The notes below the pieces were generated by a model. It was given only the letters and a program-made list of their open reading frames with translations, made no database searches and was not told the origin of the DNA. A DNA stretch of 64,000 nucleotides, taken from positions 3,596,001 to 3,660,000 of the forward strand of contig NC_092480.1 in NCBI RefSeq assembly GCF_047495875.1, read 5' to 3'. This stretch comes from Pithys albifrons albifrons. Its lineage: Eukaryota > Chordata > Aves > Passeriformes > Thamnophilidae. Positions 36,602 to 51,600 of the stretch are shown piece after piece. How positions within the stretch are numbered: the stretch's first letter is position 1; each line of letters opens with the position of its first letter. The position numbers and the translations under genes were made by a program.

Positions 36602-39600
36602 AATTGAGCATCTCCATTTGGCACAGGGGTTGGGAAGCATGAGGATGGTAAAGAACATCTCACCTTTAACCTCTGTGGTGGACAAAAAAAAGGACAAGAG
36701 TGTTCAGCTGGTTCTCACAGAACTTTAACAAGTTGGCAGAAGCACCTAAAGGTGACTTCAGTGAGCTGGGAATTCCATGAGATGAGAATAAGAAAAGTTT
36801 CTGAAGGGTTCTGTTCCTTCAGGTCTCCTTTTCATGGGTTTGCACATTGCTTTTCTTTTTCCATTGGCTTCTGGCTCCCTCCAGACTCAAGAGGGAGAAG
36901 AAAAACTAATCACAGCAACATAGAAATCCATGTTAATAGTTTTACTATGAGCCTGCTCGAAGCCTCACGCTGTGTGTGTGTTTGAACATGAAAATAAACC
37001 AGGCAGAGTTTTGTTGGTGGCAAAAAAGCTGCTCTGAGTAACAGCTTGGTGTACCCAAATCCAACTGTGCTGCTTCCAAAATGTCATACAATGTATGTGT
37101 AGCATTGGACTGTCTGTGTGCCATCTGTGTGTTTTCTAGTGAAGCTCTGAATAACTTGCTAATCATTACTGTGTGTTGTTCCTTTCTTTAGCTCCCTTGG
37201 ATCATACACAGAATTCCTGAGATAATGTTTTTTTTCCCTTAGGGGGTTAATTCAGCTGATTATTCTGCTTTACTGGAACTCTTGTCTGAGGAGGAAATGA
37301 AGTCAGGAACTTCTACACCTACTCAAGTGTTTTGGATTAAGGAGTGATCCCATTAAAAAAAGCAAATTGTCCCCACTAGAAGGGGGACAGATCACGGTCT
37401 ATAAGCTGAGCAACAAGAGATGCAAATTCACGTATTGGCATCAGGTAGAAATAGAAGTAATGAAGTGATTGGAGGAGAGGAAGGAGGAGAGGACATAATG
37501 CAGGCAGTTTGGAGAAGATTGCTTAAGAGCAGAACAAATAAACCTTAAAGAGGTCTGTCCAGGGAATCCAATGGCAGTGGTAACCCTGGTGGAAGTGCAT
37601 CCCTGAGGGATGGCAGCTCTTCTTGGCTTTGAATTTTTATTATTCCTGCAACCCTGTGGACAATGTCCTGCTGCTTGTCACTCTAGGCTGCCACATTTGT
37701 GGTGATAGTGGCATGGAATTCTGCAACTGAGGTGCTGTCACATTCTCTCATTATGGGAATACTTGGAATTGCAGTGTGGGAATACAAGGAATGTGGCAAC
37801 GAAATGATGAATTTGGAACTAAATAGGGAATTTACCATCAGGTTCTTGCCTGTGTCTCAGCTGCCAAAGCACTGGCTGGGAGATGAAGTTATGGGAGACA
37901 AATTGTGTACTTTTGAGACTGGGAGGGAAAAGAGTTTTGTATGTGCATTTCTTTCCAGAGAAAACATTGGTAGGTGTTCTCTGCAGAGGTCCCTGCAGTG
38001 CTTAGCCCTGGAGTTTGTGCTACACCCTGAATTTTACATTTGGGAAGATCTAAATTTACTCTTGACAAGATAAACATCTTCCAATATCTTAAATTTTCAG
38101 AAGTAGCTTGGCATAAATACTTGGGAGAGGAATATCCTCTGCTGAGGACTGGGGCAGAGTCAGCAGTGCTTGAGCTGTTGTCTCAAATTCTTGCCTTCTT
38201 AAAGCCACTTCATGGCTTGAGTTTTACAAGTTCTGGGAAAAATGGAAAGGAATTGGTGAGTGAAGTTCAGGCAAGTTGAAGAATCCACGACATCTCACGG
38301 GGCAAAATGTTTTTTTAACTGCTGTTAATTGGGTCAAGAAGAGAAACACAACAGCCCAAGAGCTGAGAGTGTTTTCCAGCCTCGGTCTGTGTGGCACTGA
38401 TATCTCTGCCTGTTTATACAGTCCTGTGATTGGCACTCCAAGATAAGCAAGACTTGTTAGTGCTTTTGAGATGAGAGAGTGGTTACTAGAGGAGCACAGG
38501 TACCTATTGAAGCTCTGCACAGCACGGGCTTGTTTGGAAGGTGTTTACTTGAAATGGATTTGCTTGACTTGATTTGTTCCCATTGATTTCACCAACTCCT
38601 TATTAAAATCGTTTCTCTCAATGAAACCAAAGGCTCAAAAATTAATGAATTGGAATTGCAAACCTCTGAGTTCTTGCTGTGATAATACCAGTCTTTAACC
38701 TAAAGCTCAGCTTTGATTCCCTTCATATGGTGAAAACCAACTCTGAGTTCCAGAGAGACCTAATATGCAAAATCTCAGAATTTTGGTGTTTTTTTTCCAG
38801 TGAACTGAAATTTGCCTTTTGAGTTTGTGATGCCTTTTTCCCCCCATAGGTTTGTTTTAACATTCTGCAGTGGAGAAAGCAGAACTTTCCAGCTGTAAAC
38901 AGCAAACCTGGAGAGATGGTTCAGGAAACTGGATTTGCTGATGGACTAGTAAGGCTATTCCTGGAAGAGAGGGGAATTTTATAAATAAAGTGCTATGTGA
39001 GTTAAGGTTTGGCAAGCAAGGGAGGGAAGGTGAAACCAAGCTGGGCAGGAAGAGGTTTGAGATTTGTGGTGTAAGGTTGCAAAAACACGAAATAGAAGGG
39101 GCTGGAAAGCTGGGGGGGGGCAGGAAATTGTGTGTGCCTTGGAATTCTGGTGTTGGTACAAGTCTTCCCTCACAGTGACCTGATGAAAAATAGGAGCAGC
39201 TTCTGGGAGTGCTTTGTGGAGTCTCTGGTGGTTGTGTGGGGGGGTCACAGAGTTTCCCAAGTCCAGGGTTGTGCATTACAGCTGGAGGATTAATGGGAAT
39301 TTCCAAAAGAGTGTTTGGACACAAAATGCTTTCCAGGTAAACATAATCTGAGAGGGAGAATGAAAAAGGGAAAGAGAATGTAAAAAACCAGAGGAAAAAG
39401 ACAGACTGTAACATGCAGCTCTAAATCTGTACCTTTAACCTTAAATCAGAGAGAAAGCAACCAGACCCTGCAAAAGCTCTTTTTTTCTTTTTATTTTTTT
39501 TCTGGAAGAATTTTCGAGGCACTCCCATAAGTTTGAATGTTTCCTATTCTTTCCTTACCCTCATCAATGTTTTAATGAATGACCCCAGTCCTGGCTGAGC

Positions 39601-42600
39601 TAATGCTCCTGTTTGCAGCCAGGCAATGGAGGTGCAGATAACCAGCTGCTCTGGTAGTTTCAATAAACAGCATTAAATAATTTCTCTGAGCTTGGGGAAC
39701 CAGCATGTGCTGATTAAGGGTTAGATTTGAGTCTTTTGCTTTAGGCTTCTGATCTATTTAAATGCTTGTTTCACCATGAGATAAGAGCATATGTTTAACT
39801 CAGAGTGCAGTTGGGGGAGCTCAGGGTAACAGCATCAGACTGAGATGCTGAGGGTGGCTGACTCTCAGCACAATCCAACAATAATATGCATTGCTACGGT
39901 TTAGTCTCCTGTTTTATGGAGCAAATGGGAATTTCCAGAAGGTTTCTTGCTGTTGCTTCCATCAGATGGTGCCTTTCCCAGAGCCTGCACTTCCAACATT
40001 GCCTCAGAGAACAAATGGAATCTTTTGAAAAAGGGGATATTTGTAGGCAAGTGGGATGAAAATTTACCACAAACGTCCCATTTTCTTTTCAGAGCAGGCT
40101 GGTGGATTTGTAAGGCAGAAAACAGTCAGGGATGTGTGTGAATTTACAGACTTCTCCTAACCTTTCATAGCCTGGATCACATTTAATAAATGCTGGGCTG
40201 CCCTGGGCTGGCCCCAGGATTAGTGGCAGGATATGGTTGGTGTGTTATAACCAGGTGGGCAGATGTTTTTACACCCCCAGTGCCCATGGGCACTGCAATC
40301 ACTGGCCCACACCTGATGGCCAGTGTGCCAGGAGTTCTTGTGGCACCAAGGCTCAATGCCATGGCTCAGGCAGACACTGAAGGAAGGCTTGCCTGGCTCG
40401 CCTGGCTCTTGCTTTGCATATTTATATGATGTGTCTTCCCACACAAACCCCCTTCCCTCATTTGCTCTGACAGCCAGGCCTTGTTTCCATGGAGCTGTTT
40501 CATCCATACCTTTAGGAAACCTTGCCTTGTTCCCCTATAGACATAATTTGAGGTTTCTATGGCAACATCTGAGGAGGGATGTCTTGAGGAAGTGTGAAGT
40601 GCTCCCTGGTAAAGCCCAGGAGTGGCTGAGAGCTCCTGGCACAGAGGATGGCAGCGTTCCCTGCCCCATGAGATATTCCAGCTCACGTCTGATACGGTGG
40701 AAAAAAGCCTGGGGGACTGCCTGGCTTAATAAAGCTCAAGCTCAGAATGTTGTAGTTGAAAAAGAGAAAGGGGATGTTGAGCATTTAAACCCAACTGTGC
40801 CAAGCTGTGTGTGGCTCTGGAGACATCTGAGGTGAGAAATGAATGGTGTAATAGAACTTCATTCAATGCCAGTGAAACTTCTAGAGGAGAGTAAGACCTG
40901 TAACCCCCAAAGCTTTTGGTTTTAATATTTAAAGAGCTTTCAAGGCAATATATTAACCATGAATTATTTAAAAATAATTACACTGATTGTGTATCTAGAG
41001 AAAATTAGTTGTTTCTTTTAAACTTCCAGTGTTTTTGGGGGAGAGGAAGAAAGTAAAATATTCCCTGTAAATTCTGTAAATGCCAACACCAACAGAACTG
41101 TGTAATTTCAGGAGAATCAGGAACTGAGGTTAGTTTGTGTTGGAAGAAGAGCAGAGATCAGGAAATGACGAGCTGAAGTAGCAGAATTTAAGCTGAGTGG
41201 TGGGTTTGATATAAAATAACTAGACTGGAGGTGATTAGAAAAAGATACTGGATGCTTTTGGAAGACAACATTAAGACAGGTCTTAAACTACTTGAAACAG
41301 AGGTTTGTCACATTATTTCCTACAAGATCCCCAGTTCCCAGCCAGCTACTTGAACTTCAGTTTGAACTGAGAAGAATCAGTGTGTTTAGCAATAACTACG
41401 GATCTCTTATTTTAATTCAGACAGTTGTCAAGAACAATTCCTGCATCCCCCTTCCGGAAATGTTTTACTTGTCCTGCTCCAGTCGATGGGAGGTTTGGTT
41501 GTGCCTGCAGTGATGTCTTGAATCACACCCTGTGACCTCAATCTTGAGAGTTCCCTTGAAGGATCCTGGAGAAGGAAAAGTTGCTACAAACTCTATTGAG
41601 AAGCTCATCCCTGTGTGTGTGACAGTTCAGTGACTCCAATTGTGTTTCAGTGGTATCAAGTGAGAGGAAATTGGGAAGGCTCTGCTAATGACTCACAAAG
41701 GGAGGGTAAATGTGGCAAGTTCTGAGTGTTTGGCTGAAGTGCTGAACTCATTGAAGTGAGTGTCTGGAGGTGGATCGTCAACTGCTGCTTGAAAGAAATG
41801 ATGTGAACCTTGGAAAATGTGAGCTTTGAGTGTTGTGCTGGAAAACTAAAGCTCTTTGTGTTCTTGTCACTCGCCTTTTCTTGAATTGGGAGTGACTAAC
41901 ACGAGTCAGGGCTCAGTTTGACTGTCACGTGCAGCGTTTTTCCTTGGATTACTGACAGCTGCTGTTCCACATTGTGAGCTTCAGTCCACTCCTTGTGCTT
42001 TCGTAAGCAGCACCTCAGAGTGAAGAAACTTGTGTATAAGCCAAATTGCTGCTGCAGTCCCACTGGTGGTTCTTGGGAGGTGGGAATAAACCCCTTCAAA
42101 TATATCCCAGTTTTCCTGTGTCCACTCAGAGTGCTGATCCCTTCTGGAGTGAAAAGGGATGTGTGGAATTAGCAGTCACTTCTGAAAAGTTGTGTCTTTA
42201 ATGTTCTCTGTGTAAGATGATCTTTCAAGTCTCTGTGTCTTCTGTCCTAAAGTAGCTGCTGGAGAGAAGTGGCATTTTAGTGGCAGCACCATGTGGGGGA
42301 CACACTCACCATCAGGACATCCCTGGGGGTCTGAGACCCTCCTGACCAGCTGCTGGGCCCTTCTGCTCTCATGGCAGCTGCTGTAGGAACAGTTGGTGCC
42401 TGCAGTTGCTGTCTGTGCTTGCTGAAGTGCCAGGGCAAGCTCTGAATTTACTGCAGTTTCTGATTAGGGCCAGCGATATAAATGTGAACTTTGTTAGTCA
42501 CAGTCCTGTTGTTTGCTGCCTCTGGCTTTGAAACCACTCCTGGGATAGTGGTGGGGAGGGAGGGGAAGAGAGTCATGGAATCTCCTGCCTGATTCTCACA

Positions 42601-45600
42601 GTTTATCCAGCAGGATTTCCTATGATCTGCTGGTCCTCCCTGTTCCACTTCCCCCTCCCTCTTCTCTGTCCATACACAAGTCCACACAGAGTGTGCCTTC
42701 CCTCCAAGGCCACTGCAGCTCCTCGAGGTGATGACATGAATCCAGTGCTCTGTGTTAGAGGGTGCCCTGAGGAAGAGAGCCAAGGAAGACTGTCCCTGTT
42801 CTCTGCTGTGTGGTTAACCCTGTAAGTGCTGCATTTCATACTGCCTGTTTGAAATGGAAATTTTACTGAGCATTTACCTGTGGAAACAGTGGCAATTTTA
42901 GTTCAAAAGGAAATAACAGCTATCAGAAGGGAGAAAAGTGAGTTGAGGGTGGGTATTAAACAGGCTTGTTAATTGTAATTTATGGTGGTTTTTTATGGGA
43001 AGATGTATGGAACAATAGCAAGTTCTTTGATGTCTTTGTGAGGGAAACTGCAATAAATGTGGAGAATTTTTCTACTGGAATTGGTATCAGTGTTATACAG
43101 GAAAAGCATTACTATGTTATGTGGATCAATTCTATAAAATACTCATTCTTGGACAGTGATACACAGGGGAAATAGAGTTGTGCATACTATAAATATTAGT
43201 CTATAGTAGCATTAGATTTATATGAATGTTAGTTGCTGTATTGTTCTCAAAAATGAGCTGAGTGGTGAGTACTTGTGACAAATGGAATGGCCAGAAAACT
43301 GTGAAGGGATCTCAGGAGTGTGAGTTCATATGAACCTTTGGTTGTTAATTAAGTTCACATCTTTTAGCTCATTAGTGGCCTCTTTGAGTGAAATAATGGA
43401 CCTTGGTCTCCTTTCTGCTCTGTCTGGCTTAGGTTTAGTTTTGTTCTGGATCCCTGAAGTTGTTTAGCTGGGAGGGAAGTGCAATTTCCTGCACTGCAGA
43501 GAGACCTATGGCAAAGATCTGCACAAACCCTGTGCTTTCAGTGGCTCTTGTTGGCTCCAGACAAGCAGGTCACACTTGAGGAAGACACTTAAATTTGAGA
43601 TGCTCACTCTGTGCCCGGTGAATGAGGCAGATCAGTGTCACATCCGCTGCTGCCACAGCTCGGACAGCTCCGTCTGAAAGGAGCCTGAGCTGCCTCCAGG
43701 TCTCCTGATGACACTGCGGTCAGCTGTGCTGCCTGAAGGACACTGGGATGCTCTGACTCAGCCCCTGCTCACCCAAAACCAGCTGCAGGGCCTCTCTGGG
43801 CACTTTGTTCCAGGCACAGGGAACACTGCAACGTTGGGATCTAATTTTACCTCTTCATTTTTCATTTGTTTCCCCTTTCTGTTGATTCTCTTATTAAAAG
43901 CGTTTGATTTGGGGCTTTTTCTTAAAAGTCCTCTGAGAAAGGAACTTTGTGTGTTTCTCTTAGTTTTTTTCTTCGTTGTCTGGAGTAGGTTCATTGGAGA
44001 AAATGGCTTGTGTAAGCACCTGCTCCCAAAGTGTGTTCCTGCCGTGCCCACTCAGTAAACACCCAATTCCTGCAGCTGCCTCTGATGTGGGACAGCCCAG
44101 CCAGCAGGGACAGGGGATGCAGGTCCCCTGTCCCCAGGGCAGTGCTGAGTTGTGTGTTCACAGGATGGGATTGGATTTTCACTCCTCTGGAGAAGGACTG
44201 GCTTTCCTAGAGCTGACAATCTCAACTCTGCACGAATTCTTGCTGGAGTGATTTGAGACTGACAGATGATGATTATTTTTATTTGTGTGACAGGAACCTT
44301 CTGGATGTCTGGAGCAGATGCTGTTGAATCCTCACTTCCTGAGGGGGAGAGACTCAGCCTGTTCATCCATCTGTCTGGGCTCCTGCCTCATTATTAGGTG
44401 CTTTGTATGGAGACTAAATGGGCAGATCATTTGTACCTGAGCTGTTAGAAGATGAATTTTCAGTGATTTGTATATTTGATTTGTCTGTCTATCAAAGCTC
44501 AGAAAATGTAATAATAACTCTTGCAATACATTTCATTCCACTGAGCACAAGTACCTTGTAAAAGGTGCATTAGGAATTAGTCTCATCCCTGCCTTGCTTT
44601 CAGCTGGGATAAAATTTGTTGCCAAAAGCAGGACAATCCCAAAAACCTGCTTGGTGTGGAAGTGCAGAGTTCACTGAAAGCTGGGGAAAGTTCTGTAATA
44701 TTCAAGGATTATCTGAAAATCCTTTTGAGCTCTGACTGTGCACAAACCAAGTTTATGAGTACAGACAAATGTCTTTCCCATCTGTGGCCCAGTTCTATTA
44801 GGTAAAAGCTGATAAAGGTGTTAATTACCTGTGCTGGACTGGAGATGTAACCTTAATTCATCTTAATTCTGCACACCCTCCCTGGGGTTTGAATGGTAAT
44901 TTTTGTAGTGGTCTAAGCAAAGGCTTGGAGCTCATGAGCTGATTTCCAACATGATCCAACCAAGGGATAACCAATAAACACACTGAGGTGACTTTGGAGA
45001 CCATTTCACATCTCTATAGACAGTCCAAAGATGCAACAGGTCCAGCCTCTTAGGCCAGGGATGAAATTTAGGATCACTCTCTTTGGAGGCAGTTTAAGCT
45101 GCAGGGCATGAAAAGGAGGATCAGCTGGTCCCAGGCTCTGTCCTTAAAAAGATGGAAAGAACTTTCCTCCTTTCTTGGTACAGTTGAAATAAAAAGTTTT
45201 ACTCTAAGAATTGCACTGAGCCTTTGGAATTCATCCCACTGCTATCAGTGCCATTGTAACTGTGCCTGATTATAAAGCCCATTGGTTATTTCAGACCCAA
45301 ATCAATGCCTTAAATAAGCTCTGTGCTGTAGATTTAATTATTGGATGTTATTCACATCAGGAACACTGATGGGTGAGGTAATTGCCAGATTCCAGTGTAT
45401 TAAAAAAGACACATCTTATGCCTCACTGAGCTTCCACTTACTGGGGCTTTTTCTTTTGCTCTTAATATGTGCTTTTTTATTCTAACTTTACAAAGGTTTC
45501 ATTGTGCAGTTTAGCCCAAGGCAAACTGATGAGAGGCCCAGAAATGTAAGTTTTGCAAAAAATAATCTAGTAAGTGTCATTGTTTGCTCATATCTAACAG

Positions 45601-48340
45601 GGAAGAAGTGGGAGTAGAATTGCAGGCAGGAATGAATGGCAGGTGTATTTATAACTCATGAAAAGATTCTGCAAGGAGCTCAGTGTTCATTCCTGCACAG
45701 GTTATTGACTCAGATGCTGAGTCTGGGCTGAATAATTTTATAACTAAGACTCAGAACTTTGGGAACTAAATTCGTGGTTCAAAGATTTCCTCTCTGTCTG
45801 CCTTCCAAGTCTGTTCCAAATGTAGTGACATCATTTGCTGGAATTGGATTTTTTCCCCCCCGCCCCTCACTTGAGCTGGAATTTGACCCTGAGAATAAGA
45901 AGTTCTGCTTGTAAATTATTAGTGCAGTCTTGAAAATGTACTGCACAGACTCATGTAGAGATTCAAAAGGAAAAAAACCCAACAACAAATCTGGAAATCA
46001 GACAAATGAATTCAAATTAGAGATGTCTCAGAAGGATCCTATTTCCACCCAGGCATCCACACACCTTCCCTGTGTCCTCTGTGCCTCCTGCTTTACACAC
46101 CCTTCTAAAATTAGCAGTGGTTAATATTTTAACATCCAGAAACTCTCTGCTCTGAGAAAGGAACCCTTAATTTTGAAATTCAATAAACTGGACCAAATGG
46201 GAGATGTGAACAATTTTGAAAGCTCTGAACTGGTCAGTGATTGGTCTGAGAGCATTTGGGATTTAGGCAGCTGCTGACAGGTTTCTTGGGGTTAAAAAGA
46301 TGCTTTTTGTGTGTGGTTTGTGAATTTATGGGAGAGAATAACCCTGTTCAGTGTGAAAGCACCTGGCAATGTTTCATTGCAGCCACTCGAGGTCAGGCAC
46401 TTAAAATGTTTTGAGTAAATCCTGTGTACTTGTATTTAACAGGATGTTTGAGGCAAGGGAGCATTTCCAAAGCAAACTGGTGCTGACTGCAGCCCAAGGG
46501 AAGGTTTTTGCTGCCTGTGGCTGCTGTGCCACCAGAGAGCAGCAGGTCCTGCTGCCCAGGGGCCCTGGCTTGGGTTTGCCTGCAGAGATCCCTGGGGATG
46601 GGGTGTGGAAGGGCAGGAACTGGAACATGGACTGAGTGTAAAATGCAGGAATAGGAACCTGGACCAAGTGTAAAAAGCTTCTCCTTTTCAGGGGTTCATG
46701 ACACATCCAAGAAAAGCCCAGGCTGAACTAATTACTGACATGGATGCTCCACTTAAATCACAGCTCAGATGGTGAAAGACTCATAATGTGAATTTAAGGT
46801 GCCATCTTTTTTTAAAAAATGATGGAAAATAAAAGCCCTATATAGTTGGAGGAAGGAGAACGCACATAACTCTGCACCAGGTAACTTCCACCTTTTGGTG
46901 CTGTTCCATGTGGCTAATTTTGATTAGTCTTAAGATTAACTGTTCTTCTCACATGCAGTAGTATCACATTGCACCCATCGTGGCCCTTGGTTTAGGAAGG
47001 ACTCTGAGCATAAATTCCTGTCCTTGGTTTTGGAGCCCCCCCTTGACTGGAGATTACAGCAAGAATGCAGCAGTGGCCATGGAATTTGGTAGGAGCTGTA
47101 AACAAAGTGGGGACACAGCAGAGGGGAGTTGTTGAACAAGTCAGGTTTATGCTTATCTTGAGGATGTTTTCCTGGAGTTCCCAACTTGGGTTGGAGTTCA
47201 GACATGGTAGGAGAGAAATGGTTATCCTGTACAGTAACAGAACTGGAGATGCTGACTGAGAATTAAAGCTCAGCAAACAGCACTGGCACCCCCTGCCCAA
47301 ATTTAATAAAGGACAGGAAGGTTGTCAGATTTATGAATTACCTGTTTTTAACAAAACAGATGTTCTAGTTCACATTCCAATACCTGCTTGAGCTCTGATC
47401 AGGAACAGAAGTAATAACTAATTCCTTATTTTCTGTTTGCCACCCTGAAATAGACGCTTGTTTTGAGCTGCAGTTGCTCTTGGTGGTGACAAGACACAGA
47501 ATTTCCAGCTCTCAGAGCTCAGCAGAACTCCTGAAGTCTCCTGGACTGTACATTCTGACAGTCTTTTGAGATCACCACGTGACTTGTGCTCTTTCTTAAA
47601 TTAAACTTGCCCAGTTCTAATCCATCAGGCAGCTCTCCTAATCTCAGAGTTAACTGAAAGGAAATTGAGACAAAATGTGCCATGGCTTTGTCTGAAGGAC
47701 AAATGAGTTCGATTGCAGGGCAGGAGCCCTGAGATCCAGTGTCAGCAACACTGGCACCACCTCATCTCCCTGGCTTCAAGGAAAAATAAAGCTGGGCACA
47801 GATCTGGGCATATAAAAATAGGAATTATGGTTGTTCAACATCACTTAAAAACCCAAACAGCTGAAGAACTGTCACCTGTTTGCTTCTGCTGCTACTTGTA
47901 TATTAAAAAGGAAGCAAACAGGGGGAAAAAGTCTTTTATTTTATGGTCATTAGTGGTGTTTGTAGCTCTGGGGTCACATGAAATAGAGCCCTGCTGGGCA
48001 CTGCCAGTGTGAGCTCCCCCCAGAGCTCTGGGCTCTGCCCTTGCTTGGGGGCCTTGCAGAGTCTGACCTTGTTTTCCCCAAGAGCCTCAGCAGAAGATAA
48101 CAAGGATAATTTGCAGGGAAAAGATGGAAAGCAGATTTCTGGTGGCTGCAACACACCCTGACAGTTCTGAGGTGTCTCATTAGACAATGACCATTAGTCT
48201 GATTGTCCTCAGAGACTGTTTGGATCTCACTGAGAGACTGGCACTGGAAATTGTGGGAATATTTACCTTATTTACAGCCTGTATTAGCAGTGCAACCCAC
48301 CCTGCTGCAGCAGAGGCATCAGCAGCCTCAGCAAACCAAA
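36602..48340. other. Non-coding stretch, no supportable gene
   Basis: About 12 kb of AT-rich sequence. A two-copy 32-base repeat lies at 46614-46677. Otherwise I see only chance open frames and no recognisable mobile element. Confidence 0.55.
46614..46677 (+). repeat. 32-bp direct repeat, two copies
   Basis: CAGGAACTGGAACATGGACT and its following GAGTGTAAAATG recur at 46646 with about six changes. It is a small local duplication with no sign of function. Confidence 0.75.
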
Positions 48341-48624
48341 ATGAAGCAACAAAAAAAGTAAGGTGAATAAAAGAAGTGACAAATAAAGTAAGGTGAATAA
48401 AGGAAGCAACAAATAAAGTAAGGTGAATAAAAGAAGTGACAAATAAAGTAAGGTGAATAAAGGAAGCAACAAATAAAGTAAGGTGAATAAAAGAAGTGAC
48501 AAATAAAGTAAGGTGAATAAAGGAAGCAACAAGTAAAGTAAGGTGAATAAAGGAAGCAACAAATAAAGTAAGGTGAATAAAGGAAGTGACAAATAAAGTA
48601 AGGTGAATAAAGGAAGTGACAAAT
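48341..48624 (+). repeat. 30-bp minisatellite, 9 copies plus a partial, with 60-bp higher-order alternation
   Basis: The unit AGGTGAATAAARGAAG-YRAC-AAATAAAGTA repeats exactly every 30 bases from 48361. Two variants, AAGAAGTGAC and AGGAAGCAAC, alternate three times and then give way to runs of like units. This shows a dimer phase followed by single-unit expansion. All three minus-strand frames are open because the unit has none of the three stops in that sense. Confidence 0.97.
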
Positions 48625-51600
48625 TGCTGCTGGGAAGATGTAGCCAGGAGGGTGGAGTTTGTCGAGTTTGGGCAACAGCTGTGATTGTTCCCAAGATATA
48701 CAGGACCTGCCGCATTCCCCAGGGCATTGCAGAGGAGTGTGTCCATTGTTTCACACCTGCAGGTGCACACTCAGGTGAAAACCGCAGCCTGAGGGGCACA
48801 CTCAGTGCATTCTGATCACACACATCATGTGGCACCTGCTCTGTGGTGTTGCTGGGACAGTGCTTGGTGTTCTCAGTGTACAGAGCTCTCCCAGACTCAC
48901 TTACTGTAACTTCTGGCTATTGATTATCAATCTGCCTCTGGACAGATGCTGCAGGTGTGGTGCATGCACTGTCTTACACATGCTTTGTTACACGGGGCTG
49001 AGTGTTACAGTCGGTGCCTATTCATGGCTCAAACACATTTTTGTGATGTAACAGACACAGATGGAGGGAGATTTGTCTGTGTGTGCACGTTGAGTATGTG
49101 CTGGGGGTGGGGAACTGCCCTTGGCTTCATTTCCATCGCAGCCAAGTGCAGGATTACAAGTGTGAAGGGCAAAGGCAGCTGGAGGAGATGTTTTTCAGTT
49201 GTCCACGAAGTATTTTCAAAAGGCTCTTTGAGAGATCATGAGGAAAACTGACAGTTGTCCTCAGGCATTTGCCTAATTGAAGGAACAGGCTCCATCAGCT
49301 TGGCTGCTGCAGTTGTGGAGAGTTGAGGTGATGGACAGGAATGGTACTAATAAACCAATTTTTATATGCTTATTATAAAATGACTTTATCAATCATAGGA
49401 AAGAAAGTCCTTCAGTCTTTTTAGTGGCTCTTGGGAGTCCAGAGATAGTTTTGGTGGTTTCCATTTGGCCTTTTGCAGAATAAAACTTGCAAATTTTTTT
49501 CTGGCAGGCATTCCTTTCCTCAGGATTTGTAGGATAAAGAAAAGTTCTTTCCATTGTTGTTCCAAAAAGAGAAAAGATGACAACAATTGTTTCAGAATTG
49601 TTTCTAGTTCTCTTAAATGTAAGAGAGAAAGAAGAAACACTTAAAACATTCCCCTTCCAACCATGCTGTTGGTAGTAAATCATCATCTACAGGTAATAGT
49701 GTGATTTATGGAGTCCTGTGTTCCCTACATCAGCCACACAAACAGCAGGTGGGTCACATCCCCAAAGGACAATTCAGCACTTGTTAAAGCCCTTGGTGTT
49801 TCCTTTCTGAGCTAAGCCCAAGGCCCAGGTGGGGAGCAGATCTGAGTAATCCTTACTTAGAGGAAGCAGGTCCTGGAGGAACTGAAACTGCTGATCAGGT
49901 GAAGTCACTCTTTGCAGAACTGAGAGGTTTTGGCTGCATCTTCCTTGAGTGAGACAAGTCTCAATCCCTGGACTGCAGAGTGTTCTCTAACAAAACCTTC
50001 CTTCTAACTTTGAGAGGTTTTGGTTTGTCCAGGTGCTGAATGGAAGCAAATCCCACACCCTGGCTGTTCTTGTTGGGTTCAGCACAGCCAACTTGGCTGA
50101 CCTGAGCTGGGAAAGGAGGTGTTTTAGGTGGAGAGGGAACAATGGATTGTTCAGAGACCTTTTGTACTTTCAGACTTGTTCTCCTGTGGTTAATGGTGTG
50201 TTGTGAGCCATGACCCACCAGGTGAGTGCTGCACAGGCAGAGCAATTCCAAGGAATTCCCTCCTATGCTTCCTTCATGTGCAGTGGATGTACTGCAAACA
50301 AATCCCAGGCTCCCATGGGAATTCACTCTGCTGGATCACCCTGTGTATTGTGAATTTATCTGATCCCAGATCCCCTCCTCCACTTTTAGAAGAAGGAAGG
50401 AGCTTCTCTTTCTGATGCTCAAGTGAGAGGTGTGGAGCAGTGTAAACAGGCAGAAATAATTCCCTTCAGTTCTAAATTTTAAAGAGAACTCAAAGTAAGA
50501 AACAGGCCATGGAACCTGTGCCCTGTTGCTGCCTTCTGATGGATTGTTATTGCCAAGCCATGACATTGATTTAATTTGTATTCCTGACTATCTTTGGCTC
50601 GACTGTCCCCTTGAATTTGGAGACAGAACTCTGCCTGAAGAAACTGACTGTGAAAGCTCTGACCTAATGCTGAAAAGATACACCATGTGCTGTGCTATTG
50701 GAATAATTTTTGACAATTTCTGGAATTCTGGACGGTATCTGAAGCATCTGGGGACTGCTACTGGGTGTGAGGCCAGAACTGAGATGCCTGTTCATGGGCT
50801 GAAGTCTCTAATGGGTATTGCTGACATGAGAATTATTTCTTTTGAGAGGGAAGGCACAAAGAGGCATTAATCTATAGCTAGAACCTTCTATAAATAGCAT
50901 AAATATATTTATACAAATAGAAACAAAATATCTATATGGATTAACCTCTAAGAGAAAGCCCTGTTGGAATCAGCCTTTTTTCCACCTCTCAAAATCTTGT
51001 TAAAATGGGGAGCAAGTAATTTGTGATAAAACTTATAAATATTGGATATGTGATAAAATATTTATTCCACAAGTTTTGTGGCCTGTATCTCACAGCAGAG
51101 CTTGGCTACATGTCCCACGTTGTTATCCACGAGGCTGGTGATGGCAGTGATGTGATCCCAGTAGGAGCTGAGTTACTGCTCCTGGTTTTTGGGATGGGTG
51201 TGACTCACTCCTCACCTGGGTGGGTTGTGCTTTGCACTGTCAGTACAGGTATGTACACACCTTATTTTAATTCAGAGCCCAACCATTACTGACCAAATAA
51301 CAGACATATTTCAATCCTGTGCCAGGGAGGAGTTTATTAAATTTACCCAAATGTTGATTTTTCCCACTGACTGGAGTTTTAACTGAAATATTGCACTGAG
51401 CAGGGAGGAATTGGGCAGATCACGAGCCCTGCAGCCTGGGAGATTTGTCATCTGTCCTGTAACACAGTCCTTGGGTGTCAGAGAACAACACATGCAGGTT
51501 TCTGGTGTCACACAGCCAAAATAAAATGGGCCGTGCTGCTCCAAGGAGAGCAACTGCTGGTAGGGCAGGATTTAAAGGGACAGAGCTCTGGGGCACCCAG

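Noticed and set aside
48180..48770. 196-codon minus-strand frame, FVTSFIHLTL repeats
   Set aside because: Product of the 30-bp array, whose period keeps all three frames open. There is no homology and no splice context.
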